A DNA stretch of 46,146 nt from UCB3 sp964415605 (GTDB lineage: Bacteria > Chloroflexota > Anaerolineae > Epilineales > Epilineaceae): contig CAYQBA010000010.1 of the NCBI GenBank assembly GCA_964415605.1, positions 1-46,146 on the forward strand, in the 5' to 3' direction. Positions 35,519 to 44,543 of this stretch are shown here, piece after piece (the first letter of the stretch is position 1; each line of letters opens with the position of its first letter). Position numbers and translations under genes: made by a program. The notes under the pieces were generated by a model. That model was not told the DNA's origin, searched no databases, and saw only the letters and a program-made list of their open reading frames with translations.

Positions 35519-36414
35519 CGCTGGACGACGATCATCCGATCGAGCCCCGCGAAGTCGGGATGGACGGCGACCGCGGCGCCGGGCACCGCCGCCGCGGCGA
35601 GGTCGCGTGCGGCGGCGCCCTGCCGCCAGCCGATCTCGAGGGCGGCCGCGCCGCCCGGAGCGAGGCGCGCGGGCAACAGGGCCAGCAGGCGGCGGATGAT
35701 GTCGAGCCCATCCGGGCCGGCAAAGAGCGCGCCATGGGGTTCCCAGCGCACGACGTCGCGCTCGACGTCGCCCAGCTCGCGCAGGCCGACGTACGGCAGG
35801 TTGGCCACCACGAGGTCGAAGGCCGCGGGGGCGTCCGGGCCGTCGGGCAGGAGGTCGGCCGTCGCCAGGTGGACCCGATCGGCCACCCTCAGCCGGGCCG
35901 CGTTGCGGGCCGCGACGGCCAGCGCCGCCGCCGACACGTCGGTCGCCCAGACGTCGGCCGACGCCGGGCCGTGGCCCGTGGCCAGCGCCAGCGCGATCGC
36001 GCCCGAGCCCGTACCGACGTCGACCACGCGGACCGGACGCCCGAGGTCCGGCGCGCGCGACCGAATCCAGTCGCCCGCCCAGGCCACCAGCCCTTCGGTT
36101 TCGGGGCGCGGGATGAGCACGTCGGGCGTGACCTCGAACGCCAGCCCGAAGAACCAGGCCCGGCCGATGAGGTAGGCCAGCGGCTCGCCGCTGGCGCGGC
36201 GGGCGACCAGGCCGGCGAGGTGCGCGGCGCCGTCGACCGGCCAGGGATCCGTGGCGCGCGCGAGCACCTGGGTGCGGGAAAGGCCCATGACGTGGGCGAC
36301 GAGCAGCTCGGCGTCCAGGCGCGGCGTGGACGAGCGCACGAGCGCCGCTTCCGCGCCGCGAACGGCGTCGCGCACGCGTGGGATCGGCGCGTCATGCGAA
36401 TCCCGGCCGTTCAC
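35515..36414 (-). CDS. prmC: Peptide chain release factor N5-glutamine methyltransferase
   Basis: 299 residues from a GTG start; a GAGGGG ribosome site lies about 8 bases upstream. PrmC methylates the glutamine in the GGQ motif of release factors, encoded just upstream here. The N-terminal helical domain contains RLDAELLVAHVMGLSRTQ, and LIGRAWFFGLAFEVTPDVLIPRPETE is the family link. SAM motif I is DVGTGSGAIA (132-141). The catalytic NPPY motif reads NLPY (205-208), a variant I believe occurs in some PrmC lineages. It lies 22 bases after prfA. Confidence 0.95.
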   Translation of the reverse strand: MNGRDSHDAPIPRVRDAVRGAEAALVRSSTPRLDAELLVAHVMGLSRTQVLARATDPWPVDGAAHLAGLVARRASGEPLAYLIGRAWFFGLAFEVTPDVLIPRPETEGLVAWAGDWIRSRAPDLGRPVRVVDVGTGSGAIALALATGHGPASADVWATDVSAAALAVAARNAARLRVADRVHLATADLLPDGPDAPAAFDLVVANLPYVGLRELGDVERDVVRWEPHGALFAGPDGLDIIRRLLALLPARLAPGGAAALEIGWRQGAAARDLAAAAVPGAAVAVHPDFAGLDRMIVVQR

Positions 36415-36436
36415 GGGCGGCCCCTCGCCGCGGCGA

Positions 36437-37522
<1,086 letters not shown>

Positions 37523-37529
37523 GAAAACC

Positions 37530-37535
37530 ACTATA
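37530..37535 (-). promoter_or_regulatory. Extended -10 promoter for leaderless prfA
   Basis: Minus strand reads TGTGC-TATAGT with the hexamer at 37535-37530. Seven bases separate it from the ATG at 37522, which therefore would be the first transcribed base. Confidence 0.55.
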
Positions 37536-37572
37536 GCACAGGTGTCCAGTGCTTCCGGCGGTCCGCGCGGCC

Positions 37573-37581
37573 TGCTATCAT
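37573..37581 (+). promoter_or_regulatory. Extended -10 promoter of the rseP unit
   Basis: TG-C-TATCAT on the plus strand, divergent from the prfA promoter. Start near 37588 leaves a leader of about 42 bases. Confidence 0.5.
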
Positions 37582-37629
37582 TGCGCCACCGTGGCGGGCT
37601 CGACCACGGCATGGAAAGGAATCGCCGAC

Positions 37630-38958
37630 ATGCTCGATCTCTTGAGCGGCTTCCCGGGAATGGCGCAGACGGCCGCGTACTTCTTCCTCGCGCTGTTCCC
37701 CCTGGTCTTGATCCACGAGCTCGGCCACTTTGCCGTGGCCAAGCTGAACGGTGTGCGCGTCGACGAGTTTGGGATCGGCTTCCCGCCACGGCTGGTGCGG
37801 CTGTTCACGCACGGCGGCACGGCCTACACCCTCAACTGGCTCCCGCTCGGCGGGTTCGTGCGGCTGGCGGGGGAGGACGATCCGACCCTCGAGGGCGCCT
37901 TCGCGGCGGCGGCCAAGCGGGTGCGCGCCGCCGTCCTGTTCGCCGGGCCGCTGGCGAACTTCGTGCTGGCCGCGGCGATCCTGTCGGCGGCGGCCATGGT
38001 CTACGGCGTGCCGAAGGCGCTGCCGTTCGGCGGCGCGCTCGTGCAGGTGACCCAGGTGCTGCCCGACCGGCCGGCCGCCGCGGCCGGGATCCTGGCCGGC
38101 GACATCATCTACGCGGTCGACGACACGCTGCTCAAGGCCCACGCCGATGCCGCCGACATCGAGGATTCCCTCGCGGGCACCGAGGCCATCGGCGCGTTGC
38201 AGCGGCTCACCGACGCGGCCGCCGACCAGACGATGCGGGTGCACGTGCTGCGCGGGCTCGAGCCGATCGGCGCGGTGCCGCCGGCGGGACTGCGGACCGA
38301 GCCGATCGCCGTGCCGCTCCTCGCGGCACGGCGCGTGGTGGCGGTGCCAGACGGCGAGGCCGTTCGCGTGGGCGACGTGATCGTCGACGATCTGGCCGAC
38401 GCCGGCGACCGGCCCCTGGTCCTGCGCCCGGCAGGGGCGACGCCGGACGGTGGCTTCGGCCTGGTCCTCGCCGTGGTTCCCGAGCGGCCCGCCCCGGATC
38501 GCCCCGCCCAGGTCGGCATCGGGATCGGTGTGCCCTACGCCGTCGATCGACTGGGGTTGGCCGAGGCCGTGACCTTCGGCCCCCGCGAGACCGTGTCGAT
38601 CGCCGGCGCCATGGTCAAGGGACTGATCGACATGATCACGCGCACCATCGAGCCGGCCCTGGCCGGCCCGGTCGGCATCGCGCGGATGGGCCGCCAGGCG
38701 GGCGAGCAGGGCGCCGACACGTTCCTGATCTTCATGGCGTTCCTGTCCATCAACCTCGGCATCGTCAACCTTCTGCCGATCCCGGCCCTCGACGGCGGGC
38801 GACTGCTCTTCATCGCGGTGGAGGCGCTGCGCGGGCGGCGCATCGAGCCCAACCGCGAGGCCGTGGTGCACTTGATCGGCTTCATGCTCGTCATCGGGCT
38901 GATGGTCGTCATCACGGTGTGGGAGGTTGGGGGCGCCGGCGGCGGGGGGCTGCCATGA
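37630..38958 (+). CDS. rseP: RseP-type site-2 intramembrane metalloprotease
   Basis: 442 residues; AAAGGA lies 9 bases before the ATG. The zinc site HELGH (29-33) lies in the first membrane helix, and the third ligand region is NLLPIPALDGGRLL near 375-388. A PDZ-like domain (about 130-205) and a less clear second one lie between. It cleaves membrane-bound anti-sigma factors or signal-peptide remnants in other bacteria. No anti-sigma gene is in the window. It starts a three-gene unit joined by ATGA overlaps with a HEAT-repeat and an unknown helical protein. Confidence 0.93.
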   Translation: MLDLLSGFPGMAQTAAYFFLALFPLVLIHELGHFAVAKLNGVRVDEFGIGFPPRLVRLFTHGGTAYTLNWLPLGGFVRLAGEDDPTLEGAFAAAAKRVRAAVLFAGPLANFVLAAAILSAAAMVYGVPKALPFGGALVQVTQVLPDRPAAAAGILAGDIIYAVDDTLLKAHADAADIEDSLAGTEAIGALQRLTDAAADQTMRVHVLRGLEPIGAVPPAGLRTEPIAVPLLAARRVVAVPDGEAVRVGDVIVDDLADAGDRPLVLRPAGATPDGGFGLVLAVVPERPAPDRPAQVGIGIGVPYAVDRLGLAEAVTFGPRETVSIAGAMVKGLIDMITRTIEPALAGPVGIARMGRQAGEQGADTFLIFMAFLSINLGIVNLLPIPALDGGRLLFIAVEALRGRRIEPNREAVVHLIGFMLVIGLMVVITVWEVGGAGGGGLP

Positions 38959-40202
38959 CCGGCGACTGGGCGAGCACGCCGCGGGACTTCGCGACCGCTC
39001 TGACCGTGCTCTCCGATCCCGCGTCAAAGGGCGAGCCCGGGCTCCTGCACTCGCTGTCCGGCCCGTCGGTGAGTGAGGTCGCGATCTGGACCGAGCGGTG
39101 GCCCGCCATCGCGACGGACCACCGCCGGCGCCTGGCGCGGCAGATGCTGGAGTCGGCAGAGGCGGACTTCCAGCTCGACTTCCGACGGCTGTTCGAGGCC
39201 GTCCTCGACGACCCCGATGCCGAGGTGCGCGCGACGGCGGTGGACGGGCTGTGGGAGGCCACCGACCTGGGGCTCATCGATCGCCTCGACGGCATGCTGG
39301 CCCACGACGGCGATCAAGAGGTCCGGGCGCGCGTCGCCACGGCGCTCGGCCCGTTCGTCGAACGCGGCGAGTTCGAGGATCGCGCCGCCGCGCGTGTGGC
39401 GCGGGCGCTCGAGCACCTGGTCGCGGTGGCGGAGGACGAGGCCGAGCCCGTCGAGGTCCGGCGGCGTGCGATCGAGTCGGCCGGGTACGCGGACCGCGAC
39501 GACGTTCGCGCCCTCATCGGGCGCATGCTGGCGTCGCCGACCGCCGCCCTGCGCGCGGGCGCGCTCCGCGCCATGGGGCACTCGGCCGACGAGACGTGGG
39601 CCGACGCGGTCCTGGGCTGCCTCGAGCACACCGAGCCCGAGATTCGATTCGAGGCGTCGCGCGCCGCCGGCGAGCTCCAGATCGACGACGCCGTGCCGCA
39701 GCTCTCGGTGCTGGCCGTCGAGGATGCCGACCGCCAGATCCGCGTCGAGGCGATCTGGGCGCTCGGGGAGATCGGAGGCCCGCGGGCGCGCCGTGTCCTC
39801 GAGCGCCTGGCCGAACGGATCGGCGACGAGGACGACGAGCTGGCCAATGCCGTGGACGACGCCATGGCCACCGCCGCCCTCACCGACGGCGACGTCGGCT
39901 GGGACGCGTTCGTCTCCGGCGCGGAGCCGGCCAACGGGGCCGACGGCGCCCGCCGAGCCACCGGGCGCGGCGCGCCTCTGTTGGATGACGACCTGATCGA
40001 CGACGATGACGACGACGCGCTGGAGGGCGACGACGACCTCGGCGACTGGGACGACGTCGACGACGAAGACGGCGACGATGACGAAGACATCGATGCCGAC
40101 GACTACGACGACGACTACGAGGGCGACGAAGACGTCGATGACGGCGAAGCAGGGGCTATCGACCCGCAGCGCGGCGCGGGCTGGGATCCACGCCGTCCAT
40201 GA
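38955..40202 (+). CDS. HEAT-repeat protein with acidic tail
   Basis: 415 residues. Residues about 60-320 form helical HEAT-like repeats (LDDPDAEVRATAVDGLWE, LAHDGDQEVRARVATALG, LEHTEPEIRFEASRAAGEL, DRQIRVEAIWALGEIGGPRA). Residues about 340-400 are a tail made almost entirely of Asp and Glu with runs such as DDDDDD. No signal peptide, so it is probably cytoplasmic. Its ATG overlaps the rseP stop and its stop overlaps the next start. HEAT repeats bind partners; the acidic tail may mimic nucleic acid or bind basic proteins. No function can be named. Confidence 0.75.
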   Translation: MTGDWASTPRDFATALTVLSDPASKGEPGLLHSLSGPSVSEVAIWTERWPAIATDHRRRLARQMLESAEADFQLDFRRLFEAVLDDPDAEVRATAVDGLWEATDLGLIDRLDGMLAHDGDQEVRARVATALGPFVERGEFEDRAAARVARALEHLVAVAEDEAEPVEVRRRAIESAGYADRDDVRALIGRMLASPTAALRAGALRAMGHSADETWADAVLGCLEHTEPEIRFEASRAAGELQIDDAVPQLSVLAVEDADRQIRVEAIWALGEIGGPRARRVLERLAERIGDEDDELANAVDDAMATAALTDGDVGWDAFVSGAEPANGADGARRATGRGAPLLDDDLIDDDDDDALEGDDDLGDWDDVDDEDGDDDEDIDADDYDDDYEGDEDVDDGEAGAIDPQRGAGWDPRRP

Positions 40203-41086
40203 CGACGGCGACGCCGGTGCCGCCGATGGCCGAAGCCGCGTCCGCGGATGACGTGGCCGCCATCCTCAACGCCGTGTGCGGCACGGCCGTCGAGGTGGCG
40301 CGGGCGCGCGACGCGGCCGTGCTGGCGGCCTTCGGCCACGATCTCGAGGCGCGGGCCGAAGCCTTTCGGGGGCGCGGCCATGCGTCCGTGGCCGCCTTTC
40401 TCGTCGGGCTCCGGCGCCTCCTGGAGGGCGCCCCGCTCGAAGTCGTGCAGGCCGACCTCGTCGAGCCGTTCCGGGAGGGGATCGAGCTCGTCGCGGAGGA
40501 CATCGCCGCCGCGGCCAACGATGCCGACGACTGGGTCGCCGCCCTGGCGGCGCGGGTGTCCACCATCCTGCGCGAGCGCGACCGGGACGCCGCGCGCCAG
40601 CTGGCCGATCAGCTTCGCGCGGCGCTCGTCGCGCCGGGGGTGGATCCGGACGCGGCCGCCTACTTCGACGTCCTGCTCGGGGTGCTGGCCGGCACCAACG
40701 TCCGCCTCAAGAGCATCCGCCTGGCGGAGCCGTACCGGACGGCTTACTTCAGCCTCGAGGCCGTGCTGAAGGGCGCCGATCCGCGCGCGGGCGTCGTGGA
40801 ACGCGTGCGCGACAACGCGCTCGCGGTCATCCAGACGGACGGCGCGCCCGCGCGTGAAGGGCTTGCGGCCGTGCTCGCGCGAAGCCGCGACGACGCCGTG
40901 CGCGCGGGCGAGGACGAGCTCGCCCGGTTCATCGGGGCGGTGGCGGCCTTGATCGATGGTGATGCCGGCGACCCGGTCGCCCCGTTCACCGAGCCGGGCC
41001 TGCGCCAGGCGTGGGCCCAGGTGCTGGCCGCCTGGAAGCTGCGCGGCGCGCGGCCCCACGCCGCGCGCCCGTCGACCCGACCCTGA
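40199..41086 (+). CDS. Helical protein of unknown function in the rseP unit
   Basis: 295 residues, Ala-rich and predicted almost wholly helical (for example DVAAILNAVCGTAVEVARARD and VQADLVEPFREGIELVAEDI). No signal peptide, membrane segment or known motif. The ATG overlaps the HEAT gene stop by four bases, so it is made together with RseP and the HEAT protein. It could be their partner. The composition and GC3 match the neighbours, so it is a real gene and not a shadow. Confidence 0.7.
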   Translation: MTTATPVPPMAEAASADDVAAILNAVCGTAVEVARARDAAVLAAFGHDLEARAEAFRGRGHASVAAFLVGLRRLLEGAPLEVVQADLVEPFREGIELVAEDIAAAANDADDWVAALAARVSTILRERDRDAARQLADQLRAALVAPGVDPDAAAYFDVLLGVLAGTNVRLKSIRLAEPYRTAYFSLEAVLKGADPRAGVVERVRDNALAVIQTDGAPAREGLAAVLARSRDDAVRAGEDELARFIGAVAALIDGDAGDPVAPFTEPGLRQAWAQVLAAWKLRGARPHAARPSTRP

Positions 41087-41091
41087 CGCGC

Positions 41092-41097
41092 TATCAT
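41092..41097 (+). promoter_or_regulatory. -10 box upstream of TenA/CADD-like gene
   Basis: CGC-TATCAT-TG matches the rseP box TGC-TATCAT-TG. Start near 41104 leaves a leader of about 82 bases before 41186. No clear -35 box. Confidence 0.4.
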
Positions 41098-41185
41098 TGA
41101 TCATGGCGGCGCATGCCCGCGGGCGCGCGCCGCCGAAATGCACCCACACCCCCTCGTGCCGATCCCAATCAAGGAGCCAGACCCC

Positions 41186-41806
41186 ATGCCGTCGACGACG
41201 ACCGCATCCAGCCGCTGCGACGCCGCCGTGGCCGCGCGCAGCCTCCTCGCCCATCCCTTCTACGTGGCCTGGAGCGACGGGACCCTCCCCGTGGCCGCCC
41301 TCGCCGACTACGCCCGCGACTACGGCGCGTTCATCCGGCGGGTCGGGGCCGGGTGGTCGGCGGCGGGCGAGCCGGGGATCGCGCGCGTCGAGGAGGCGCA
41401 CGCCCGGATCTGGGAAGGCACGTTCGCCGCCGGACTGTTGACCGCGGTGGCCGAGCCCCGCGACGGCGCCGTGGCGGCCCTCGTCGCCCTGGCCGACGAC
41501 TGCTTCGCCGATCCCGTGACCGCGCTGGGCGCCCTCTACGCGTTCGAGGCCCAGCAGCCGCTCACGGCGCGCAGCAAGCTCGACGGCCTGCGCGCGCACT
41601 ACCCGGAGCTCCCGGCTGCGTGCGCCGAGTACTTCCGGATCCACTGCGACGACTTCGACGAGCCGGCCCAGCTCGCGGCGGCGATGGACCGCCTCGCCCC
41701 GGCCGATCAGGCGCGGGCCGTGGACGCGTGCGACCGGATGAGCCGCGCCCTCTACGACGCGTTGACCGGCATCTACGCGCCGTTCGCGCCGGTCGGGTGC
41801 GATTGA
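41186..41806 (+). CDS. TenA/PqqC/CADD-like (haem-oxygenase fold) protein
   Basis: 206 residues; AAGGAG (41171-41176) lies 9 bases before the ATG. LLAHPFYVAWSDGTLPVAALADYARDY and LGALYAFEAQQPLTARSKLDGLRAHY match the haem-oxygenase-like superfamily containing TenA, PqqC and CADD. In the CADD di-iron enzymes the last helix has H-x3-D-x2-H; here it reads HCDDFDEP (H153, with F157 and P160 at the following ligand positions), so the metal site is probably incomplete. Possible roles include a thiaminase-like or cofactor-related function, but none is supported. It is followed after four bases by the TMEM175-like fragment. Confidence 0.6.
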   Translation: MPSTTTASSRCDAAVAARSLLAHPFYVAWSDGTLPVAALADYARDYGAFIRRVGAGWSAAGEPGIARVEEAHARIWEGTFAAGLLTAVAEPRDGAVAALVALADDCFADPVTALGALYAFEAQQPLTARSKLDGLRAHYPELPAACAEYFRIHCDDFDEPAQLAAAMDRLAPADQARAVDACDRMSRALYDALTGIYAPFAPVGCD

Positions 41807-41810
41807 GCGG

Positions 41811-41960
41811 ATGGGCAAGGGGCGGCTCTCGCTCGCGCTCCATGCCGCGGCCATCCCGCCGGCGTTCCTGGCCGCGTGGTGGTCGCTGGCGATCTACGTG
41901 CTGGTGGCGGTGATCTGGTTCATCCCGGACCGGCGGATCGAGCGCGTGCTGGCGGCGTGA
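41811..41960 (+). pseudogene. 49-residue TMEM175/DUF1211-type C-terminal fragment or small membrane protein
   Basis: The frame ATG...TGA encodes 49 residues. IPPAFLAAWWSLAIYVLVAV followed by IWFIPDRRIERVL is the pattern that ends bacterial TMEM175 (DUF1211) potassium channels, which are normally about 200 residues. The N-terminal part with the RxxxFSDG signature is absent; the preceding gene begins and ends normally. The codons still have a very high GC3, so it may be kept as a small protein coupled to the gene before it. Its 3' 41 bases overlap the end of the convergent methyltransferase gene. Confidence 0.55.
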
Positions 41961-43221
41961 CGGATGCTGGTCCGAGCCGCGCGCCGATCAACATGAGGTG
42001 ATCGGCGCCCCGGCGGGTGAGGATCACCACCCCGTCGCGCCCGCGCGGGGCGGGTCGGATGCGGGCGCGCAGGCTCTCGGGCTCGGTCGGGAAGCCGCGC
42101 CGTTTGATCTCGACCCGGCCGATCCCGAGATCCCTCAGCCGTTGGTTGAGTCGCTTGAGGCTGAACGGGTGCACCTCGAACACCTCGAACGCCGCGGCGA
42201 ACGGGGTCGGCTGCGCGCTGGCCGCCACGATGTAGGCGATCTGGGGGTCGAAGAGATGACCGCCGAGCAGCCTGCACAGCTCGGCGACGGCACCGGCGCG
42301 GATGACGGCCGGGTCCGGCTCGTACAACACGCAGGGCGGATCGAGGCCGCCCACGGGCGCCGGCGTCCCGGTGGCGGCGAGCGCGTGCCGGGCCTCGGAG
42401 GCGTGAATCGTGGCCCAGCGGTCCAACCCCGGGGGCGCCGGCAGCCAGAGCACCGCCTCCTTGCAGGTCCCATCGTGGCTGACGAGCTCCACGCCGGCCG
42501 CGGCGGGGAGCTCGGCGGGGTCGACGCCCGGCATCAGCTTGACCACCAGCGTCGGAACATGGTCTCGCAAGCGCAGGACGGCTGCGAGTGGCGGCACGAG
42601 GTCGGCGGGCCGGAACACGCGGCGCCCGCCGACTCGCCGAGACGGGTCGACGAACGCGGCCGCGGCGGCGGGCAGGCGGCCGGCGGCCAGGTCGACGGTC
42701 CAATCCGCGTGGCGGAACGCCACGCGGCCGGCCACGCCGAGCGCTTCGGCGTTCGCCCGCGCCAGCGCCAGCCGCTCCGCGTCGATCTCGTAAGCGATCA
42801 CCTCGCGCCGTCGCGCCAGCGCCAGCGTGTCGCCCCCGATCCCGCAGCCGAGGTCCAGGACCGGCCCGTCCGGCGCCAGCGCCGCCAGGCGTTCGGCGCG
42901 GGCGTCGGCGACCGCCCAGGCCGTGGCCTGCTCCAGCGACTCGGACGTGAAGAACATGTCGTCGGCGCGTGGGAACTTGGCACGCGCCCGGCGCCGGAGC
43001 CGCGCGAGCGTCAGGATCGCCGCGGCCGCTTCGGACGGGAACGTGCGGCGGAGATCGGCCAGGATGGGCAGCAGGCGCTGCTCCGACAGGTCGACCGTGG
43101 CCAGGCGGGCCAGCGCCGATCGGGCAGCGGCGGTGGTGACGCGCGCGACCGACGCGTCGAGATCGCGCGCACCGGGCGCGGCCGAGTCGCCCGGGACCGA
43201 ATCGCCCGGGGCCTGGCTCAA
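41920..43221 (-). CDS. Class I SAM methyltransferase with THUMP-like domain
   Basis: 433 residues from a TTG that overlaps the kbl stop (TTGA). SAM motif I is VLDLGCGIGGD (121-131). AAFVDPSRRVGGRRVF follows, and the C-terminal THUMP-like part (about 350-420) has FEVFEVHPFSLKRLNQRLRDL and VEIKRRGFP. This family is usually annotated as an RNA methyltransferase-like protein with a class I fold; the substrate is not known. The last roughly 13 residues are encoded opposite the TMEM175-like fragment, so the C-terminus may have been extended after that fragment formed. A later internal start cannot be excluded because TTG is rare. Confidence 0.85.
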   Translation of the reverse strand: MSQAPGDSVPGDSAAPGARDLDASVARVTTAAARSALARLATVDLSEQRLLPILADLRRTFPSEAAAAILTLARLRRRARAKFPRADDMFFTSESLEQATAWAVADARAERLAALAPDGPVLDLGCGIGGDTLALARRREVIAYEIDAERLALARANAEALGVAGRVAFRHADWTVDLAAGRLPAAAAAFVDPSRRVGGRRVFRPADLVPPLAAVLRLRDHVPTLVVKLMPGVDPAELPAAAGVELVSHDGTCKEAVLWLPAPPGLDRWATIHASEARHALAATGTPAPVGGLDPPCVLYEPDPAVIRAGAVAELCRLLGGHLFDPQIAYIVAASAQPTPFAAAFEVFEVHPFSLKRLNQRLRDLGIGRVEIKRRGFPTEPESLRARIRPAPRGRDGVVILTRRGADHLMLIGARLGPASVTPPARARSAGPG

Positions 43222-44429
43222 GCCCCGATGACTCCGAGCTCGCGCCCGACGGCGGCGAACGCCTCGAGGCCGAAATCGAGGTCGGCCCGATCGTGGGCGG
43301 CCGAGATCATGACGCGGATGCGCGCCTTCCCGAGCGGCACGGTCGGGAACGCGATGGCGGTGCCGAAGATGCCGCGCTCGAAGAGCCGCTGGCTCGTGGC
43401 TTGCGCCAGCTTCTCATCGCCCAGGATGACCGGGGTGATCGGTGTCTGCGTCTGACCGAGGTCGAAGCCCAGACGGCGCATCTCGCCCTGGAAGTAGCGC
43501 GCGTTGTCCCACAGCCGATCGACGCGGTCCGTGGAGCGCTCGAGGATGTCGACGGCCGCCAGGCAAGCCGCGGTGTCCGGGACGCTCAGGGCGCTGCTGA
43601 ACAAGAACGGCCGCGCGCGCTGGCGGAGCCAGTCGACGATGGGGCGCTTGGCCGCCGTGTACCCGCCCATCACGCCGAACGCCTTGCTCAGCGTGCCGAC
43701 CTCGATGTCGAACACGCCGGAGAGCCCGAAGTGGTCGACGGCCCCCCGCCCCCCGTGGCCGAGCACGCCCTCGCCGTGGGCGTCGTCGACCATCGTGATC
43801 GCGCCGAAGCGCCCGGCCACGGCCGCGATCCGATCCAGCGGGGCGATGTCGCCATCCATGCTGAACACGCCGTCCGTGATGACCAGGATCGCGCGCGGGC
43901 CGTGCCGGGCGGCCTCGGCGAGCTTCTCCTCGAGCGAGGCCATGTCGCAGTGCTTGTAGATGTAGCGGGTGGCCTTGGTCAGGCGGCAGCCGTCGATGAT
44001 CGACGCATGGTTGAGCTCGTCGGTGACGACCGCGTCGCCTTCGCCGACGAGCGTCGGGATCGTCGCCAGGTTCGCGTTGAACCCGCTCTGGAACGAGATG
44101 GTCGCCTCGACGCCCTTGAAGGCCGCCAGCCGTTCCTCGAGCGCGATGTGCGGCGCCATGGTCCCGGCGATGGTCCGGACGGCGCCCGGCCCGATCCCGT
44201 AGGCGTCCATCGCCGCCTTGGCGGCGGCGATCAGCGCCGGGTCGTTGGCGAAGCCGAGATAGTTGTTGGAGCAGAAGTTCAGGACCTTCCGGCCCTCGAT
44301 CTGGAGCCATGCTCCCTGCGGGCTCTCGAGCGTGCGGATGGTGGTGACGAGCCCCTTCCGCCGGATCTCGTCGAGCTGATCGACGAGGTAGCGGAGCTTG
44401 TCCGGGGTGCGCGTGGTGCTGTCCGCCAT
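43218..44429 (-). CDS. kbl: Glycine C-acetyltransferase (2-amino-3-ketobutyrate CoA ligase)
   Basis: 403 residues, PLP-dependent alpha-oxoamine synthase. GVFSMDGDIAPL, VDDAHGEGVLG and the cofactor lysine K249 in GTLSKAFGVMGG are typical; ARPFLFSSALSVPDTAACL fits Kbl better than BioF. It converts 2-amino-3-oxobutanoate and CoA to glycine and acetyl-CoA, the second step of threonine breakdown, right after Tdh, which is encoded 114 bases upstream. GAGAGG lies 6 bases before the ATG. Confidence 0.94.
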   Translation of the reverse strand: MADSTTRTPDKLRYLVDQLDEIRRKGLVTTIRTLESPQGAWLQIEGRKVLNFCSNNYLGFANDPALIAAAKAAMDAYGIGPGAVRTIAGTMAPHIALEERLAAFKGVEATISFQSGFNANLATIPTLVGEGDAVVTDELNHASIIDGCRLTKATRYIYKHCDMASLEEKLAEAARHGPRAILVITDGVFSMDGDIAPLDRIAAVAGRFGAITMVDDAHGEGVLGHGGRGAVDHFGLSGVFDIEVGTLSKAFGVMGGYTAAKRPIVDWLRQRARPFLFSSALSVPDTAACLAAVDILERSTDRVDRLWDNARYFQGEMRRLGFDLGQTQTPITPVILGDEKLAQATSQRLFERGIFGTAIAFPTVPLGKARIRVMISAAHDRADLDFGLEAFAAVGRELGVIGA

Positions 44430-44543
44430 GCTGGCCTCTCTCGCGTTCTGGAGTCGGTGATCCCGCGGGTCGGCGGGGCGCTGGTCTTGCCGCGGGTGAA
44501 TGAGATGGCCGATCGGGACCGGAGGCCGCCCTCCGCGCTCCGA

